NCBI RefSeq assembly: GCF_021134715.1
Contig: NC_060025.1
Span: forward strand, 7,936,001 to 8,000,000
Direction of reading: 5' to 3'
Origin: Daphnia pulex
Taxonomy: Eukaryota > Arthropoda > Branchiopoda > Diplostraca > Daphniidae
Length of the DNA stretch: 64,000 bases
Shown piece after piece: positions 62,087 to 64,000 of this stretch. Every line of letters begins with the position of its first letter. The stretch's first letter is position 1. Position numbers and translations under genes: made by a program. Under the pieces are notes generated by a model. The model made no database searches, was not told where the DNA came from, and saw nothing but the letters and a program-made list of their open reading frames with translations.

Positions 62087-64000
62087 TTAGTTACTTTCCT
62101 CCTCATTGTCTTCTGTTTGAAAATACGAAACAAAAATAATTTTTTTGAATAGAAATTTTCAATCCGTTAAGATAAATTACCTTCGTCATCATCTCCTTCT
62201 TCCTGACCCTCTTCATCTTCACTTTCCTCTTCCTCCCCTTCTTCTTCTCCCTCCTCTTCGCCTTCTTCATCTAATTCATCCTCTTCTTCTCCACTGGCTT
62301 CTTCATCACTTTCCATTTCTTCGTCTTCGTTTTCAACCTTCCTTTTCTTGCTTGGAGGTCCCTAAATGATGGCGAAAAATTTTAAGATGCAACTAATGAA
62401 ATATTCGATGGAACCTGACTACCTCTTTGATGTCGGTTTCAGGCAGTTTGGCTTTGATTTCGCCTAAATCGGGAAGTTCCTGTAACAAATCCGAGTATGC
62501 TGGGAAAACGTATACTTTTTTCCCGGCAATTTTTAAATCGGTAGAACTTAATATTTCGGCTGTCCGCTCCGCGGTGTCGAAACCAAGATAAGCATGACTA
62601 AATAAAATATCGTGGAATTAAAATTTGTCTATAAAGAAGGGATTAATATTTTACCAAAACTTGGAGGCAGGGAATGTCTTTTTGTAAATAACCACAGCAT
62701 TGGCATCAGGAAACTGAGAGATAATATCAAAACAAGAGACATTTTTCGGAACATCTCTTAGTACAACCCTTAAATAAAATAAGGCGATTAGTACTTGAAA
62801 TAAAATGGTAAAACTTGTGAACAAATTAAGTAATTGAGTATAACTCACTTGTCTTGTGGTACTTTGTTATAGGATGATCGAAGATAACCCACATCCGCAG
62901 ACCGTAAGCTATTTTCACCTATCTTTGTCTTCAATTTCTCAGCTGCACTCTCTGCTTCCTTACGAGTTGCAAAACGCAAAATGCCGCTGTTGGGAAGATA
63001 TCAAATTTTTTTTATTACTTTACATCTTGAGTAGGTAGCAGTTAAATTACCTGTAAACTGGAAAAATTGCTTCAATGGTGGTGTCAAGCTTTTTCACAGC
63101 TTCTTCATCATAATTTTTTTTAAACATCAAATATACTAAACTATAATAGAAGCAATTTATAAAATGTAAGTGGAAATGAAGTTAGTCATTTAAATATGGA
63201 GTTCAAAACAAATAAGTCAAACTCACAAATTTCCAGGTACATTTTTTCCTGCCTTTGGGTTACTCCCTTCAGGTAAGCTCTGAACTTGACTGAAGTGTTT
63301 CTTCAATTTCCCAGCTGCAATCTTGGCTTCTTCTAGTGTTGCAAATTGCAACGCACATCTGTTAAGTAAATTGATTATGATACCAGAAAGTCTTGATAAA
63401 AATGCCTTGAATTGCCTTCTTTTATCTATGAAGAGGTCAACTTCCTTAATGCTGTCATCAAGCTTTTTAACAGTCTCTTCATCAACAGCTTCACTAAACT
63501 TAAGGAAAACATTGCAGGCATCTGAGGCTTTACGCTGTAAAAAAAAAATTAATAATACATTAATACCTGAAAAATAAAATAAAATTACACACCTGAGATT
63601 TTATTGATTTCAGTCCCCTTTGGTTTGTGAATTGAACATTTTCATGGGCGTCAAGGATAGCCCTAGCAGCATCAAGTGATTCCATGTCTTTGAACAAGAT
63701 GATCTTTTGATTTTCCTTCTCATTCGGTGGTGTATGAACTGAATGAAATCCTGGTAGCTTTTCGAGTTCATCAATAATAACTGGAGTTTTCTTGAAGGCA
63801 ACATAGATCTGCAATCCTAATTCAATTTCTGATTCTTTCTGATCAACTATTTTGTCTTTGCCTTGACTGATTTTTTGCCTTCGACTATGTCTTCTACTCT
63901 TGGAGGAAGCAGGTGTTCCTCTTCCACGACCACCTCTTGGGCTACCTCTATGGCCAGAATTGCTCGAGTCAGCCAAGCTTCCACGACGACCCCTGCCATT
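62087..64000 (-). CDS. RRM-repeat, nucleolin/Modulo-like RNA-binding protein, 5' end outside window
   Basis: The open frame runs to the window edge, so the start is missing; 460 residues plus the stop are present. Exons: 64000-63593, 63534-63416, 63358-63227, 63140-63051, 62986-62849, 62768-62655, 62597-62423, 62361-62181, 62112-62087. The visible N-terminal part is basic and RGG-like (GSPRGGRGRGTP). Several degenerate RRM-like repeats follow, for example RCALQFATLEEAKIAAGKL and GILRFATRKEAESAAEKL, then HAYLGFDTAERTAEIL. An SV40-type nuclear signal, SKKRKVE, precedes an acidic tail of about 60 Glu/Asp/Ser-rich residues. It is likely nucleolar or ribosome-biogenesis related. The intron after 63416 appears to use a GC donor (AAG|GCAATT), because no GT site keeps the frame. 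Confidence 0.75.

Noticed and set aside
62145-62369. + strand Leu/Pro-rich open frame
   Set aside because: It is the antisense shadow of the Glu/Asp-rich tail of the - strand RNA-binding protein.
1-64000. tRNA, rRNA or CRISPR features
   Set aside because: Scanning for T-loop motifs (GGTTCGA), rRNA-like blocks and regularly spaced repeats found nothing that completes a tRNA fold or an array; isolated GTTCGA matches lack the rest of the structure.

Overview
The window looks like a gene-dense arthropod chromosome segment, most likely from a branchiopod crustacean such as Daphnia. This is an inference from the animal gene set, the many short introns (often 60-100 bp), AT-rich spacers and short TG/AG repeats. 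I rebuilt the gene models by hand from splice sites, reading phase and family similarity. Every complete model closes in frame with a total length divisible by three.

Layout. (1) 1-16.3 kb, + strand: a 12-exon RasGAP of the SynGAP/DAB2IP/RASAL2/Raskol family (PH-C2-RasGAP-coiled coil, 1446 aa) with a likely second first exon at 9511. (2) 16.3-32.0 kb: no ordinary gene. It holds a very large inverted repeat with arms 18204-23153 and 26209-31165 (about 4.95 kb each) around a 3.05 kb spacer. In and around the arms are MITE-like elements, a 107-nt foldback, spliced-looking transcripts built from a recurring GCTGGTG module, and decayed protein-coding exons. (3) 32.0-50.1 kb, - strand: three paralogous 15-exon SLC7 (b0,+AT/y+LAT-type) amino-acid transporter light chains. 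Between copies 1 and 2 lies a 12-exon secreted LDLR-class protein (1403 aa). Between copies 2 and 3 lies a two-exon + strand gene for a 95-aa secretory-type peptide. (4) 51.2-55.2 kb: PCID2 (+, 399 aa), convergent with THNSL2 (-, 476 aa). (5) 57.5-60.4 kb: Wee1 kinase (+, 569 aa). (6) 62.1-64.0 kb, - strand: an RRM/nucleolin-like RNA-binding protein whose 5' end runs off the window.

Housekeeping and signalling genes (PCID2 in mRNA export, Wee1 in mitotic entry, RasGAP in Ras shut-off) flank two accessory zones. One is the duplicated transporter cluster, probably amino-acid exchangers that pair with SLC3 heavy chains. The other is the inverted-repeat locus, the least conventional part of the window. 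It may give rise to long double-stranded or hairpin RNA, or it may be a recent inverted duplication still undergoing rearrangement; the sequence alone cannot decide between these.
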